A stretch of DNA of 64,000 nucleotides from Caprella mutica. Lineage: Eukaryota; Arthropoda; Malacostraca; Amphipoda; Caprellidae. The DNA lies in assembly GCA_947561585.1 (NCBI GenBank), contig CANNZV010000943.1:62001-126000 (forward strand), written 5' to 3'. The notes below the pieces were generated by a model that worked only from the letters and a program-made list of their open reading frames with translations, ran no database searches and was not told the DNA's origin. Position numbers and translations under genes: made by a program. This document shows, piece by piece, positions 23,531 to 34,245 of this stretch; positions within the stretch are counted from its first letter, which is position 1; every line of letters starts with the position of its first letter.

Positions 23531-24190
23531 ACTTTCCTCAATTTTACAAAGGTAATAATGCTACAACCATTATTGATGTGAACTTAAAACATTCCTTGAC
23601 AATGTTAGGAAAATAAGCATCATAAACATCTAGGAATATTATATTACAAAGACCGAAATTCAAGTTCTTGTTTGGATATCGAACATTTACTGTCCTGCTC
23701 AGTAAACTAATTATATATATACATACTTTAATTCAATATATGTAATTTATAGTAAGTTTAATTACAAAGTGCGAGTACAAAGTTTCTTTAATTCAGAGAG
23801 TGCGGAGCGTATCTGGTAGACTTGTGTTCGAATTGGTAGTTGTAAGAGGAGGAGTTGAGACGCCAGATGGCGTGGCTAATGAGCGCTGCTTGTGTTCGTG
23901 AGATGAGAACTAAGTAGTACAGCAGACGAAACCTACCAAACAAATGAGTCTTTATACCGTCCACACACTGCTGCCATCAAACCAATCTCCAGTGATTTCC
24001 AAATGAGCTCTTTGATCTGGTGGATTGCCCCGTACTAATCTTAATCGACAATGTAACGGGAATATATAAGCATTATTGAGGAAACGTAAAAGCTGTATAC
24101 GGTTATATTACGTATATAGTTTGTATATTATTATAGTTTCAGAGATTATCGTCGGTATTTGAATACCACGGTTGACAGTATATTATATGT
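23531..24190. other. Unassigned; GC-richer patch 23795-24060
   Basis: The patch 23795-24060 contains GGAGTTGAGACGCCAGATGGCG and CTGCTGCCATCAAACC but no open frame with exon borders. No repeat partner found in this window. Confidence 0.35.
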
Positions 24191-24358
24191 AGGGTTGTGA
24201 CAATATGCGTTTAAAATCATAGATCCTGAGAATATTACAGACGGAGAGAATTAAAGAGTATTGAATGGTTCTACACCAGCGGTATATAGTATTCGATACC
24301 ATTTCATTTCGTCTGTGATATTCTTAAGATAAATGTGATCTATCTATCACAACCTTAA
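24191..24358 (+). mobile_element. MITE family B copy
   Basis: Begins TAGGGTTGTGACAATATGCG and ends ATCTATCACAACCTTA. The interior has GAGAATTAAAGAGTATTG, GGTTCTACACCAGCGG and ATACCATTTCATTTCGTC. Same orientation as the 38489 pair. Confidence 0.85.
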
Positions 24359-24404
24359 TTATTTATAAGAATTCGAAATTTATGATATCTACTATGAGAT
24401 TTTC

Positions 24405-24675
24405 GTCGAATCATACAAAGTCATTTTTGTTAGACGATTTCGTCAACAAAAATTTTCAGCGACAGCAGAACATTTTGTCGACAGGACGTTACATCGACAG
24501 ACGTCATGAAATGTGCAGTACAACAAACTAGTGGATACAACAAACTAACGACCTTTTATGTTGAGTATGTTAAAATCCCCTTTAAAAAATTTAGTCGACG
24601 AAACGTCTTGTCGACGTACCATCCTGCCGACGAAATGCTGTCGACGAAATGTTTTTCAACGAAACGTTCACACAT
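24405..24675. repeat. GTCGACGAAA-rich inverted-repeat element
   Basis: Six or more GTCGAC-containing words: TTTTGTCGACAGGACG on the left and GTCGACGAAACG, CTGTCGACGAAATG on the right. This subterminal-repeat arrangement is typical of foldback elements; the boundaries are not clear. The ORF at 24506-24688 reads through it and is not a gene. Confidence 0.55.
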
Positions 24676-24714
24676 CATAGTCATATAAAGATAATTTTTT
24701 TATATGCGAGTATA

Positions 24715-24770
24715 TTGTAAGTTACGAGCTATCGACCGATTTCACATCTTCGATCATATAAAATGATTCA
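24715..24770 (+). mobile_element. MITE family A, left half only
   Basis: GTAAGTTACGAGCTATCGACC and CATCTTCGATCATATAAAAT. No inverted partner follows. Confidence 0.6.
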
Positions 24771-25215
24771 GAAGAATAAAAAAGGATGAAAAAGAAACAA
24801 CAAAAACGAAACCATCAACGAAATTGCGTTAAAAAACCGCGACTTCCTAGCTTAGATATACGTTTTCGAGAAAAAAACCTAAGCTACTTAACACAATCTT
24901 CTTGAAGGAAAAAAGTCATTATTTTGTTAATGTTCTTTCTTTGCCGACCCTCCAGTAATTCGACCATAGATTCGACCGAACTACCTTGACAAAGCTTATT
25001 ATTTTGATCTTCTTACACTGTGTTTCAATTTGCCGGGTGACATGGGGGAAGACCGACCGCATCGTGTATGGGGCCCTTGGGCGACATTACAGAGATTTGC
25101 TGCGTATAGTGTGATGTAACTCTTGGTACTTCTAATATCATGAAACAGTTAATATTTACTCTTATGTCAGTATGCATAGAGTTTGAAGATATTTGATGTT
25201 TCTAAGATACGGTAA

Positions 25216-25412
25216 CTGAGGCCTATTCTATGTTAGCGTTTAAAACGCCGCGTTTTCACCAACCAGAAAACGCATCATCAATTAATCATGTTAAATGATT
25301 GGGAAGCGGTAGAAACGCTAGTGTAGACTGCACATTTGCTTTTCATTCATTATTTGAAGAGGCGTAAACTGGGCAGTGAAAACGCGGCGATTAATATGCT
25401 ACTGTAGATAAG
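25216..25412. mobile_element. Foldback family J, copy 1
   Basis: GAGGCCTATTCTATGTTAGC, then AAACGCCGCGTTTTCACC, a palindromic middle (ATTAATCATGTTAAATGATT), AGCGGTAGAAACGCTAGTG and the closing inverse GTGAAAACGCGGCG. The copy at 50238-50510 shares GGCGGTAGAAACGCTAGTG and TAGACTGCAAATTTGC. Non-autonomous DNA transposon by structure. Confidence 0.75.
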
Positions 25413-26199
25413 GTTTCTTAGCTGGTGAAGAAGGTACCAAGCGAACACACCCATAAACTCTCCTCTAGGAAAAGTGAATACGATTCCAGGTTTGAAAATA
25501 TTATTAATATTCTTTTGATTTGAAATTTAAATTTTATTGATATTCGAAAATTCTAGTCTTTTATTTGGTATGAATAATGTATCGAGATTTATTCATTCTA
25601 TTCAAAATAGTAAATAATCCACCGGTGCCATAAAACTAATAACTGTTATGCTCGTATTACCGTATTGGATAACTTTGAACACCCACATTATTCGGATTGT
25701 GGGCTTTAACACACATAACTCATGAATCAATGTGACCATTAAATATTTATACCTAACCTATCATAACCTATGTTAAATAACACCCACTCTCCGAAGACTG
25801 TGAGCTCAATCAGGGGCACATAAATAATAAATATCCTGGCATATCTGAACACTGACTTTCAAACCAAAACTCTCCACTCACACATTAATTAACGGACTTT
25901 CTGAACACCCTTGAATAACACATCCCTAAAGTTTGGCAGAATTTCAACGGGAAACCGTACATACAACGTGCAATTATTCAAGTCTTCTCCCCACCAAACT
26001 CAATTAATTATTTGTCAATAGCAGTGGAAACACAGCGTGCGAATATGTTTCCCTCTGAAAAAACATCCGCAACACTTGCATGAATTGTCACTTTCGACCA
26101 CCGGATACAAAGGACTGTCGGTTACAGAGGTAGCAATGGATGGTACCGCTAAACGATGACCATTCGAAAAGGGAATTTGGAATTATGGAGTTCAAAAAA
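25413..26199. other. No gene seen
   Basis: AT-rich and unremarkable. The minus frame 26088-26327 overlaps the family F repeat and is discounted. Confidence 0.4.
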
Positions 26200-26440
26200 G
26201 AAGTGATTCCAGGGATGAAGGATGTATTCTTGGGATATTGAGGGAATATCCCATTCAAGAAAGTAGTAGAGGCAGGGATCGGTTGGTACCAATGAACGAT
26301 GACCATCTCAAAACTGGGTTTTGACATGTGTAATTCAAAGAATAAGTTATATCCCAGGCAAGAAGGACTTTTTCCTGGGATATTAAGGCAATAATGTAGG
26401 AAAAAAGAATAAATCCTTCTTGCCTGAAAGAGTTATTGAT
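26200..26440. mobile_element. Foldback family F, two partial copies
   Basis: GGGATATTGAGGGAATATCCC and, further right, CCAGGCAAGAAGGACTTTTT, CCTGGGATATTAAGG, AAATCCTTCTTGCCTG. The outer words are inverse to each other, giving a foldback at about 26350-26430. Confidence 0.65.
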
Positions 26441-26639
26441 GATTTAGTAGGGCCCACTCTTAGTCTTATATTGTCCCAATATAACTTTATCATTTGAAAT
26501 ACTCTATTAATTATAGACTGATCTAATTCACAAATGTTTATCTTACGCTAAAGAAACTCTCTCTATATGACTCATACCATGTGTCCGATATTTAGAATCT
26601 TCTGACACATTGTCCTAGTCATCGGACAATTTTTGAGTT

Positions 26640-27105
26640 GCCCTATCAGTCAATAAAAGACAGCGTTTGAACATGTGTGTCGGACAAAGTGTCAATTGCC
26701 CTACCAGTCAATAAAGGACACACTTTGTCCCTTGTATCATGGGACAAAGTGCCAATTGCCCTATCAGTCAATAAAGGACACACTTTGTCCCTTGTATCAT
26801 GGGACAAAGTGCCAATTGCCCTATCAGTCAATAAAGGACACACTTTGTCCCTTGTATCATGGGACAAAGTGCCAATTGCCCTACCAGTCAATAAAGGACA
26901 CACTTTGTCCCCTGTATCATGGGACAAAGTGTCAATTGCCCTACCAGTCAATAAAGGACACACTTTGTCCCCTGTATCATGGGACAAAGTGTGAATTGCC
27001 CTATCAGTCAATAAAGGACACAGTTTGTCCCTTGTATCATGGGACAAAGTGTCAATTGCCCTATCAGTCAATAAAGGACACAGTTTGTCCCCTGTGACAT
27101 AGGAC
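26640..27105 (+). repeat. 60-bp foldback minisatellite, seven units
   Basis: The unit holds GGGACAAAGTGCCAATTGCC, CTATCAGTCAATAAAGGACA and CACTTTGTCCCTTGTATCAT. GGGACAAAGTG and CACTTTGTCCC are inverted within each unit, so every unit can form a hairpin. Variants (CTACCAG/CTATCAG, CCTTG/CCCTG, CACTTT/CAGTTT) let the units be ordered. Because 60 is a multiple of 3, both strands read open, and those ORFs are artefacts. Confidence 0.95.
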
Positions 27106-27126
27106 AGAGGTAACAAAAACCTCTCT

Positions 27127-27151
27127 GATGGACTCTCTCTCTCTCTCTCTT
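27127..27151. repeat. CT microsatellite
   Basis: About eleven CT repeats immediately right of the 60-bp array. Confidence 0.85.
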
Positions 27152-27436
27152 TCACCAGCAAAGTTTTAAGTGAAACAACTCAGATCTCGATTGGTGTTGC
27201 AGAAAGTTAGATTTTCTTCACCAAATTTATAGTTCTTTGACTTTTATTAACTGAATATAAAGTGACACATAATTTTTATTTGATCACATATAAAATGATT
27301 GATTATTTCAGTTAATAGAAAAGTTTTTTCTTTGGTTGATTCCTAAGAGTTATGTATAATTGTGAACGTTTCGTTCATTAGTCACACTTTTAACTGACTC
27401 AACGTATGATAAATGACAACAATTGTTTGCTAATCC

Positions 27437-28527
27437 CTACATGTCCCCTACATGTTTCCTTCATGTTCCATCCATGTTCCCTCCATGTTCCCTCCATGTC
27501 CCCTACATGTTTCCTTCATGTTCCATCCATGTTCCCTCTATGTTCCTTCATGTTCCCTCCATGTTCCCTCCATGTTCCCTCCATGTCCCCTACATGTATC
27601 CTTCATGTTCCCTCCATGTTCCCTCCATGTTCCCTCCACGTCCCCTACATGTTTCCTTCATGTTCCATCCATGTTCCCTCCATGTTCCCTCCATGTCCCC
27701 TACATGTTTCCTTCATGTTCCTTCCATGTTCCCTCCATGTCCCCTACATGTTTCCTTCATGTTTCATCCATGTTCCCTCTATGTTCCTTTATGTTCCCTC
27801 CATGTTCCCTCCATGTTCCCTCCATGTCCCCTACATGTTTCCTTCATGTTCCCTCCATGTTCCCTCCATGTTCCCTCCACGTCCCCTACATGTTTCCTTC
27901 ATATTCCATCCATGTTCCCTCCATGTTACCTCCATGTCCCCTACATGTTTCCTTCATGTTCCCTCCATGTTCCCTCCATGTTCCCTCCATGTCCCCTACA
28001 TGTTTCCTTCATGTTCCATCCATGTTCCCTCTATGTTCCTTCATGTTCCCTCCATGTTCCCTCCATGTTCCCTCCATGTCCCCTACATGTTTCCTTCATG
28101 TTCCCTCCATGTTCCCTCCATGTCCCCTACATGTTTCCTTCATGTTCCCTCCATGTACCCCTACATGTTTCCTACATGTTCCATCCATGTTTCATCCATG
28201 TTCCCTCAATATTCTCTTCAGACTCCATCAATCTTCCCTCCATGTTCCCTTCATGTTCTTCCATGTTCCCTCCATGTCCCCTCTATGTTCCCTCCATTTT
28301 CCCACCATGTTCCCACTATGCTCCCTCCATGTTCCCTCCTTGTTACCTCCATGTCCCCTCCATGTTCCGTCCATGTTCCCTCCATGTTTCCTCCTTGTTA
28401 CCTCCATGTCCCCTCCATGTTCCGTCCATGTTCTCTCCATGTTTCTTCTTTGTTACCTCCATGTCCCCTCCATGTTCCCTCCATGTCCCCTCCATGTTCC
28501 CTCCATATCCCCTCCATGTTCCCTTTT
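27437..28527 (+). repeat. 11-bp minisatellite with higher-order blocks
   Basis: The basic unit is CATGTTCCCTC (11 bp), about 100 copies. Variant units (CATGTCCCCTA, CATGTTTCCTT, CATGTTCCATC) occur in the recurring order CCCCTA, TTTCCTT, TTCC(A/C)TC, then two or three plain units, giving blocks of roughly 55-90 bp. The right quarter (from about 28290) switches to CCTTGTTACCTCCATGTCCCC blocks. The unit is stop-free, so three + frames and some minus frames are open for hundreds of codons; none is a gene. Confidence 0.95.
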
Positions 28528-28684
28528 CACCAGTGTCCAATGCCTCCAATTAAGGGAGGGAGCATTCCTTCTATTTGTTTTTGGCGTCAATGAAAAGTCC
28601 AGAAAGATATTGACAGAAAGAAACCATTGTGACGATCTCATTGATTTTCTTGTGTTTGAGAGGTTAGCAAGAATGAGACTGATT

Positions 28685-28770
28685 GCAGTAGAACTCATCT
28701 ATAGTGAATGCGTTAGGATGTAGCCTCTACAGTGAACATGTTCTCTAAAAGTGACGGTTTTAGACTGGTT
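28685..28770 (+). mobile_element. MITE family C, truncated
   Basis: CAGTAGAACTCATCTATAGTG followed by GTTAGGATGTAGCCTCTAC and CAGTGAACATGTTCTC. This matches the left half of the 5884 copy; the right arm is missing. Confidence 0.75.
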
Positions 28771-28960
28771 TTCATCACAGACATCACTGATTGATTGGTA
28801 TGTACTTTGCTGAAGATGTCCAAAATGTCCCTCCAGTTGATCGCTGGTCATTAGTTTTAGTTGATGAATTAACTTGCATCATTGATTATAAACTGAAAGC
28901 CTGGGCAGTCACTCCGTAGACTTAAAAATTGATAGACTAACTAATAGCCAGGTAGTACTA

Positions 28961-29510
28961 GTTCTTAGGGGCAACATTGGCGCAATATTGTTACCATAGT
29001 GACCCAATATTGTTACAATATTGCCCCACTATTGTAACAATATTGCCCCAATATTGTTACAATATTGTTCCGATATGGTTAAAACATTGCACCAATAACT
29101 TTATAACATTGCCCGAATGGTAACAATATTGGGACAATGTTGCCCCACTATTGTAACAATATTGCCCCAATATTGTTACAATATTGTTCCGATATGGTTA
29201 AAACATTGCACCAATAACTTTATAACATTGCCCGAATGGTAACAATATTGGGACAATGTTGCCCCACTATTGTAACAATATTGCCCCAATATTGTTACAA
29301 TATTGTTCCGATATGGTTAAAACATTGCACCAATAACTTTATAACATTGCCCGAATGGTAACAATATTGGGACAATGTTGCCCCACTATTGTAACAATAT
29401 TGCCCCAATATTGTTACAATATTGTTCCGATATGGTTAAAACATTGCACCAATAACTTTATAACATTGCCCCAATGGTAACAATATTGGGACAATGTTGC
29501 CCCCAAGAAC
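28961..29510 (+). mobile_element. Family D element with four 119-bp repeats
   Basis: The outer ends are inverted repeats: GTTCTTAGGGGCAACATTGG at the left and the inverse, CAATGTTGCCCCCAAGAAC, at the right. Inside, a 119-bp block is repeated about four times; it carries CACTATTGTAACAATATTGC, TGTTCCGATATGGTTAAAAC and CAATAACTTTATAACATTGC. The blocks are nearly identical. The structure is a TIR element whose interior has been amplified between intact ends. Confidence 0.85.
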
Positions 29511-29709
29511 CATTCTTACCTTATATGTAATCAGCTAGCTTCATATTCAACTATCTATATCCCTGATGAGAAGTCTCAAATTAATACAAATATATTGTTT
29601 AGTGTAATTCACTTGTTAATTTACAAAAAACATTTAATAATTTGAATTTAGCCTATTTCAGCTGGCTGAAATCTATACTAATAATTTCTGTCGTGTGATT
29701 ATTTATTTA

Positions 29710-29952
29710 TTTTGTGTCCGCTTTTACACTACGGGTATTAAACATGAAGAATGTAACTATAATACGCACGGGAATTATTGACTTGATATTTGATTTCCCC
29801 TGTTTTTATTCAATTTTTAAATGTATTTTATCTATAAAATAAATAAGACTATGCAGAAAATTTAATTTAATTGAATTCATTAAAAGTAACCTAATAACGG
29901 GTAATAAATTGGTATTGATGACCCGTTATATTTAACGGGAAAATACACTAGT
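29710..29952 (+). repeat. Dispersed repeat K, copy 1
   Basis: About 243 bp homologous to 60150-60397 in inverse orientation. It includes TGTCCGCTTTTACACTACGG, ATTAAACATGAAGAATGTAA, and AACGGGTAATAAATTGGTAT, ending AATACACTAGT. Similarity spans the whole length with small indels. Element class unknown; ACCCGTTAT/AACGGGT words near one end could be part of a terminal repeat. Confidence 0.85.
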
Positions 29953-30404
29953 AGATAATTATACTGGTTCTGTCGTATTCCAATAATTGTATTATATTTT
30001 AATGTTGAAATAGGATTTTCCACCTCTAAAATCCCCCATTGAATCCAATTTCACCCCTCCTATATACGGGATTCGACTTATTTTTTAATGATTCGTACTT
30101 AAGTGTGATATCGCATGTGCATGGTAAGATGGAACTTCTTAATTGGCACTACTGAGTTTCTGAAGTGAAGAAATAATGACAAATATATCAAACAACAAAC
30201 AGCTTTTTCAGAATAAAATGAAATAAATTCCAGCAGCGTCGAATTTCTTTGGGAGTTGAAAGTGAAAAAAAATCCATATTCATTAGAAAGTCTTTTCGAG
30301 TGTGCATGAAGAGTGCTTCAAAAGATCAAAGGCGAGCGAACTGTTCTGGGGTGGTATAGGTAGCTAGGTACACTTTTCCCTTGTTTGTTTTATTGACTGA
30401 AGTA

Positions 30405-30592
30405 AGTCGCCGAAACCTAGTCGGTAATAAGTCGCCGAAATAAGTCGCCGAATCCTAATCGGTAATAAGTCGCCGAAACAAGTCGCTGAATCCTAGTCGG
30501 TGACTCGGTAATAAGTCGCCGAAACAAGTCGCCGAATCCTAGTCGGTAATAAGTCGCCGAAATAAGTCGCCGAAACCCCAGTCGGTAATGCT
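30405..30592 (+). repeat. 38-bp tandem repeat, about five units
   Basis: AAGTCGCCGAAATAAGTCGCC, AATCCTAATCGGT units; offsets are 38, 46 and 38 bp, one unit having an 8-bp insertion GTGACTCG. Unusually CpG-rich for this window. Confidence 0.85.
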
Positions 30593-30645
30593 TGGACCAA
30601 TATTGGGACAACATTGGCACAAGAATCATTGGCCTTAAGTGGGCG
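30593..30645 (+). repeat. Family D fragment
   Basis: GGACCAATATTGGGACAACAT then TGGCACAAGAATCATTGG, like a single family D end. Confidence 0.5.
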
Positions 30646-30802
30646 AAAGCCAAGTCCGTTTCAATTTTCTAGTACCTACCACTCTGCTAATGAATGTGCG
30701 AGTGTCAGATATATCTGAAACCGAACAAGACGCGACGTCTCGACTTTCATCACGGGGAGCTAGAGTGACAACGTCCAAATCAATTTTTCTCTAAAAACAA
30801 TA

Positions 30803-30970
30803 ATGACTTATCATCGAATCGGAGGAAACAAAAGGGTTCCTCTGGGGGGTATCCTGGAACAAAGGACTCTGAAGAGCGGGAATGGCTTTGATGTTTTCGA
30901 GGACCTCAGAAGTGCATGGAAGAAATTTACAAAGAAATATAGATTAAACAAGAGCAGAGTTTGTTTATGA
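30803..30970 (+). CDS. Unassigned 55-codon ORF
   Basis: ATG to TGA, 55 residues, within a GC-richer island (30720-30960). It reads RIGGNKRVPLGG early, then GFDVFEDLRSAWKKFTKKYR towards the end, with coding-like codons (GGG, CTG, GAC, AAG) unlike the flanks. A stop lies 14 codons upstream in frame and no acceptor is evident between, so if real it begins at this ATG. No recognised family. It could be a small protein gene in the host intron, or a remnant exon. Confidence 0.3.
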   Translation: MTYHRIGGNKRVPLGGILEQRTLKSGNGFDVFEDLRSAWKKFTKKYRLNKSRVCL

Positions 30971-31365
30971 AATAAACATGTTCTTGACTAGAAAGTAAAT
31001 GAAGCTTCAAGTGGATATTCATGTCGCTTTGCATTACTTTCTACCAAAATATATTATGAATAATAAACTAAAGGAAAAGCTTGGGGCGAAATATGTATAT
31101 AGTTCCATGTGAAAACAATGCATTTCAGGTGACTTCAATAGGGAAGACATATGAAAGGCATTACTCTTAATTGGAAAAACTGTTCTAAGACATTAAAATT
31201 ATTAGGAATATTGAGAATGTAATCGAAATAATATTAATTTATACATAGTTTACTGTTATACTGTATTTAAAGACGATAATTAATATCTACGTACTATTTT
31301 ACCGATAATTGTTTCAATTTTATTTTCGATATTCAAATAAAAATCAATTGAAAATCAATTTTTTA
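30971..31365. other. No gene seen
   Basis: AT-rich sequence leading into the family C-derived array. Confidence 0.4.
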
Positions 31366-31481
31366 GTGCGCCATGAAAATGTCATCAGTTTTAGAAAACT
31401 GATGACAATTTCATGGCAGACTAAAGAAAATTTGTTCGGTATATTTGGGGTAGTTCTCATACAGGACACTATATTCACTAT
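31366..31481 (+). mobile_element. MITE family C core beside the array
   Basis: A perfect-looking hairpin (31370-31417: GCCATGAAAATGTCATCAG and its inverse with one mismatch) is followed by GGCAGACTAAAGAAAATTTG, GTTCTCATACAGGACACTA and TTCACTATAGAGGAG. The same order is found in the intact family C copies at 5884 and 44525, so this is the inner and right part of such an element, and its right end runs straight into the 15-bp array. Confidence 0.8.
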
Positions 31482-32745
31482 AGAGGAGTTTACTATAGAG
31501 CAGTTCACTATAGAGCAGTTTACTATAGAGCAGTTCACTATAGAGCAGTTTACTATAGAGCAGTTTACTATAGAGCAGTTCACTATAGAGGAGTTCACTA
31601 TAGAGCAGTTTACTATAGAGGAGTTCACTATAGAGGAGTTCACTATAGAGCAGTTCACTATAGAGGAGTTCACTATAGAGCAGTTCACTATAGAGGAGTT
31701 CACTATAGAGGAGTTTACTATAGAGCAGTTTACTATAGAGCAGTTCACTATAGAGGAGTTCACTATAGAGCAGTTCACTACAGAAGAGTTCACTATAGAG
31801 GAGTTTACTATAGAGCAGTTCACTATAGAGCAGTTCACTATAGAGGAGTTCACTATAGAGGAGTTCACTATAGAGCAGTTCACTATAGAGCAGTTCACTA
31901 TAGAGGAGTTTACTATAGAGCAGTTCACTACAGAAGAGTTCACTATAGAGGAGTTTACTATAGAGCAGTTCACTATAGAGCAGTTTACTATAGAGCAGTT
32001 CACTATAGAGCAGTTCACTATAGAGGAGTTCACTATAGAGCAGTTCACTATAGAGCACTTCACAATAGAGGAGTTCACTACAGAAGAGTTCACTTTAGAG
32101 GAGTTCACTATAGAGGAGTTCACTATAGAGCAGTTTACTATAGAGCAGTTCACTATAGAGGAGTTCACTATAGAGAAGTTCACTATAGAGCAGTTTACTA
32201 TAGAGCAGTTCACTATAGAGGAGTTCACTATAGAGGAGTTCACTATAGAGCAGTTTACTATAGAGCAGTCTACTATAGAGCAGTTCACTATAGAGGAGTT
32301 CACTATAGAGCAGTTCACTATAGAGCAGTTCACAATAGAGGAGTTCACTACAGAAGAGTTCACTTTAGAGGAGTTCACTATAGAGGAGTTCACTATAGAG
32401 GAAGGAGTTCACTATAGGGGAGTTCACTATAGAGGAAGGAGTTCACTATAGGGGAGTTCACTATAGAGGAGTTCACTATAGAGCAGTTCACTATAGAGCA
32501 GTTCACAGTAGAGGAGTTCACTACAGAAGAGTTCACTTTAGAGGAGTTCACTATAGAGGAGTTCACTATAGAGGAAGGAGTTCACTATAGGGGAGTTCAC
32601 TATAGAGGAGTTCACTATAGAGGAGTTCACTATAGAGAAGTTCACTATAGAGGAGTTCACTATAGAGGAGTTCACTATAGAGGAGTTCACTATAGAGGAG
32701 TTCACTATAGAGGAGTTCACTATAGATTAGTTCACTATAGAGGAC
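31482..32745 (+). repeat. 15-bp minisatellite from MITE C end
   Basis: About 84 units of TTCACTATAGAGGAG with GAG/CAG and TTC/TTT variants, plus rarer ACTACAGAAGAG, ACTTTAGAG and ACAATAGAG units. Variant strings recur in the same order (for example CTACAGAAGAG followed by TTTAGAG at 32072, 32342 and 32512), showing block duplication. From about 32400 insertions of AGGA break the 15-bp register. The unit equals the terminal repeat of MITE C. The long frames on both strands are register artefacts, since 15 is a multiple of 3. Confidence 0.95.
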
Positions 32746-33404
32746 TTGTTCTCTTTTAATTTATATATTTCAATTCACAATGAGTCACCAGAGAGTTCAT
32801 CAATTTATTCCCATGGTGAAATAATTTCAGTGCATTATGGGCGTAGAGTTTAAAACCTTCTAGTGCATAGTACACTGCCGGTGCATTGCACTAGGAACTG
32901 ATAATCATTGCATAAGTATGAACAGTTTAACATCTGCAATACGTTAATATATAATGACATAATAAGCATGTAGTAACGTATTACAGAAGATGGTGTAAAT
33001 CTATCCGGAGTACTATAAGAGTTCCCTAAATTCTTATCACTGAATTTATACACCAAGAAGTGTTTTCAACTTTTCGTCTCTATAGCAAATCGGTATAAAA
33101 TTGATTTTTTTTTTAAATTCAATCTTTGTGGAAATCTTATTAATTATATTTAAAACTACAAAAACTCCATCAGTAAATTAAATTTCGATTTATAAATTAC
33201 CTAAGTTATTTAAAAGTCAAATAATATTTCACCTATTATATCTAAAACTGTTTTAAAACCTTCACCAAATTGAAACTAATAAACTAATTCTCTCGATTTT
33301 TCGTCTGTCCGAAAACCATCAAGCGACACGAAAAAGGATGTCCAAGAATATCGACTCACAAGTGTTAACAACGTCTCCCAAATTATCTTATATTACTCTT
33401 TTTA
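32746..33404. other. No gene seen
   Basis: AT-rich sequence; the minus ORF 32850-33056 has no support. Confidence 0.4.
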
Positions 33405-34245
33405 AAGTTAATATCTTTTGTTAAAGTTAATATCTTTTGTTAAAGTTAATATCTTTTTGTTAAAGTTAATATCTTTTGTTAAAGTTAATATCTTTTTGTT
33501 AAAGTTAATATCCTTTGTTAAAGTTAATATCTTTTGTTAAAGTTAATATCTTTTGTTAAAGTTAATATCTTTTGTTAAAGTTAATATCTTTTGTTAAAGT
33601 TAATATCTTTTGTTAAAGTTAATATCTTTTGTTAAAGTTAATATCTTTTGTTAAAGTTAATATCTTTTTGTTAAAGTTAATATCCTTTGTTAAAGTTAAT
33701 ATCCTTTGTTAAAGTTAATATCTTTTTGCTAAAGTTAATATCTTTTGTTAAAGTTAATATCTTTTGTTAAAGTCAATATCTTTTGTTAAAGTCAATATCT
33801 TTTGTTAAAGTTAATATCTTTTGTTAAAGTTAATATCTTTTGTTAAAGTCAATATCCTTTGTTAAAGTTAATATCTTTTTGTTAAAGTTAATATCTTTTG
33901 TTGAAGTCAATATCTTTTGTTAAAGTTAATATCCTTTGTTGAAGTCAATATCTTTTGTTAAAGTTAATATCTTTTGTTAAAGTTAATATCTTTTTGCTAA
34001 AGTTAATATCTTTTGTTAAAGTTAATATCTTTTTGTTAAAGTTAATATCTTTTGTTAAAGTTAATATCTTTTGTTAAAGTTAATATCTTTTTGTTAAAGT
34101 TAATATCTTTTGTTGAAGTCAATATCTTTTGTTAAAGTTAATATCCTTTGTTGAAGTCAATATCTTTTGTTAAAGTTAATATCTTTTGTTAAAGTTAATA
34201 TCTTTTGTTAAAGTTAATATCTTTTGTTAAAGTTGATATCTTTCC
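33405..34245 (+). repeat. 19/20-bp minisatellite, about 44 units
   Basis: Units of TTAAAGTTAATATCTTTTG (19 bp) mixed with 20-bp units having one more T. Substitutions (CCTTTG, AAGTCAA, TTGCTAAAG, TTGAAGTC) form repeated strings; the run around 33870-33990 closely resembles that around 34070-34170, so a block of about 200 bp was duplicated. Confidence 0.95.

Noticed and set aside
26088..26327. 79-codon minus ORF
   Set aside because: It reads through the family F foldback repeat, whose words recur at non-coding sites.
27406..28723. Three overlapping + frames of 376-423 codons and several minus frames
   Set aside because: They are all produced by a stop-free 11-bp repeat, which by its length cycles through all three frames. 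The peptides are identical in kind, and no start, splice or promoter signal is specific to any one.
31309..32451. 380-codon + frame and 349-codon minus frame
   Set aside because: The 15-bp unit is a multiple of 3 and is stop-free on both strands. The sequence is a MITE C terminus, so no protein is implied.
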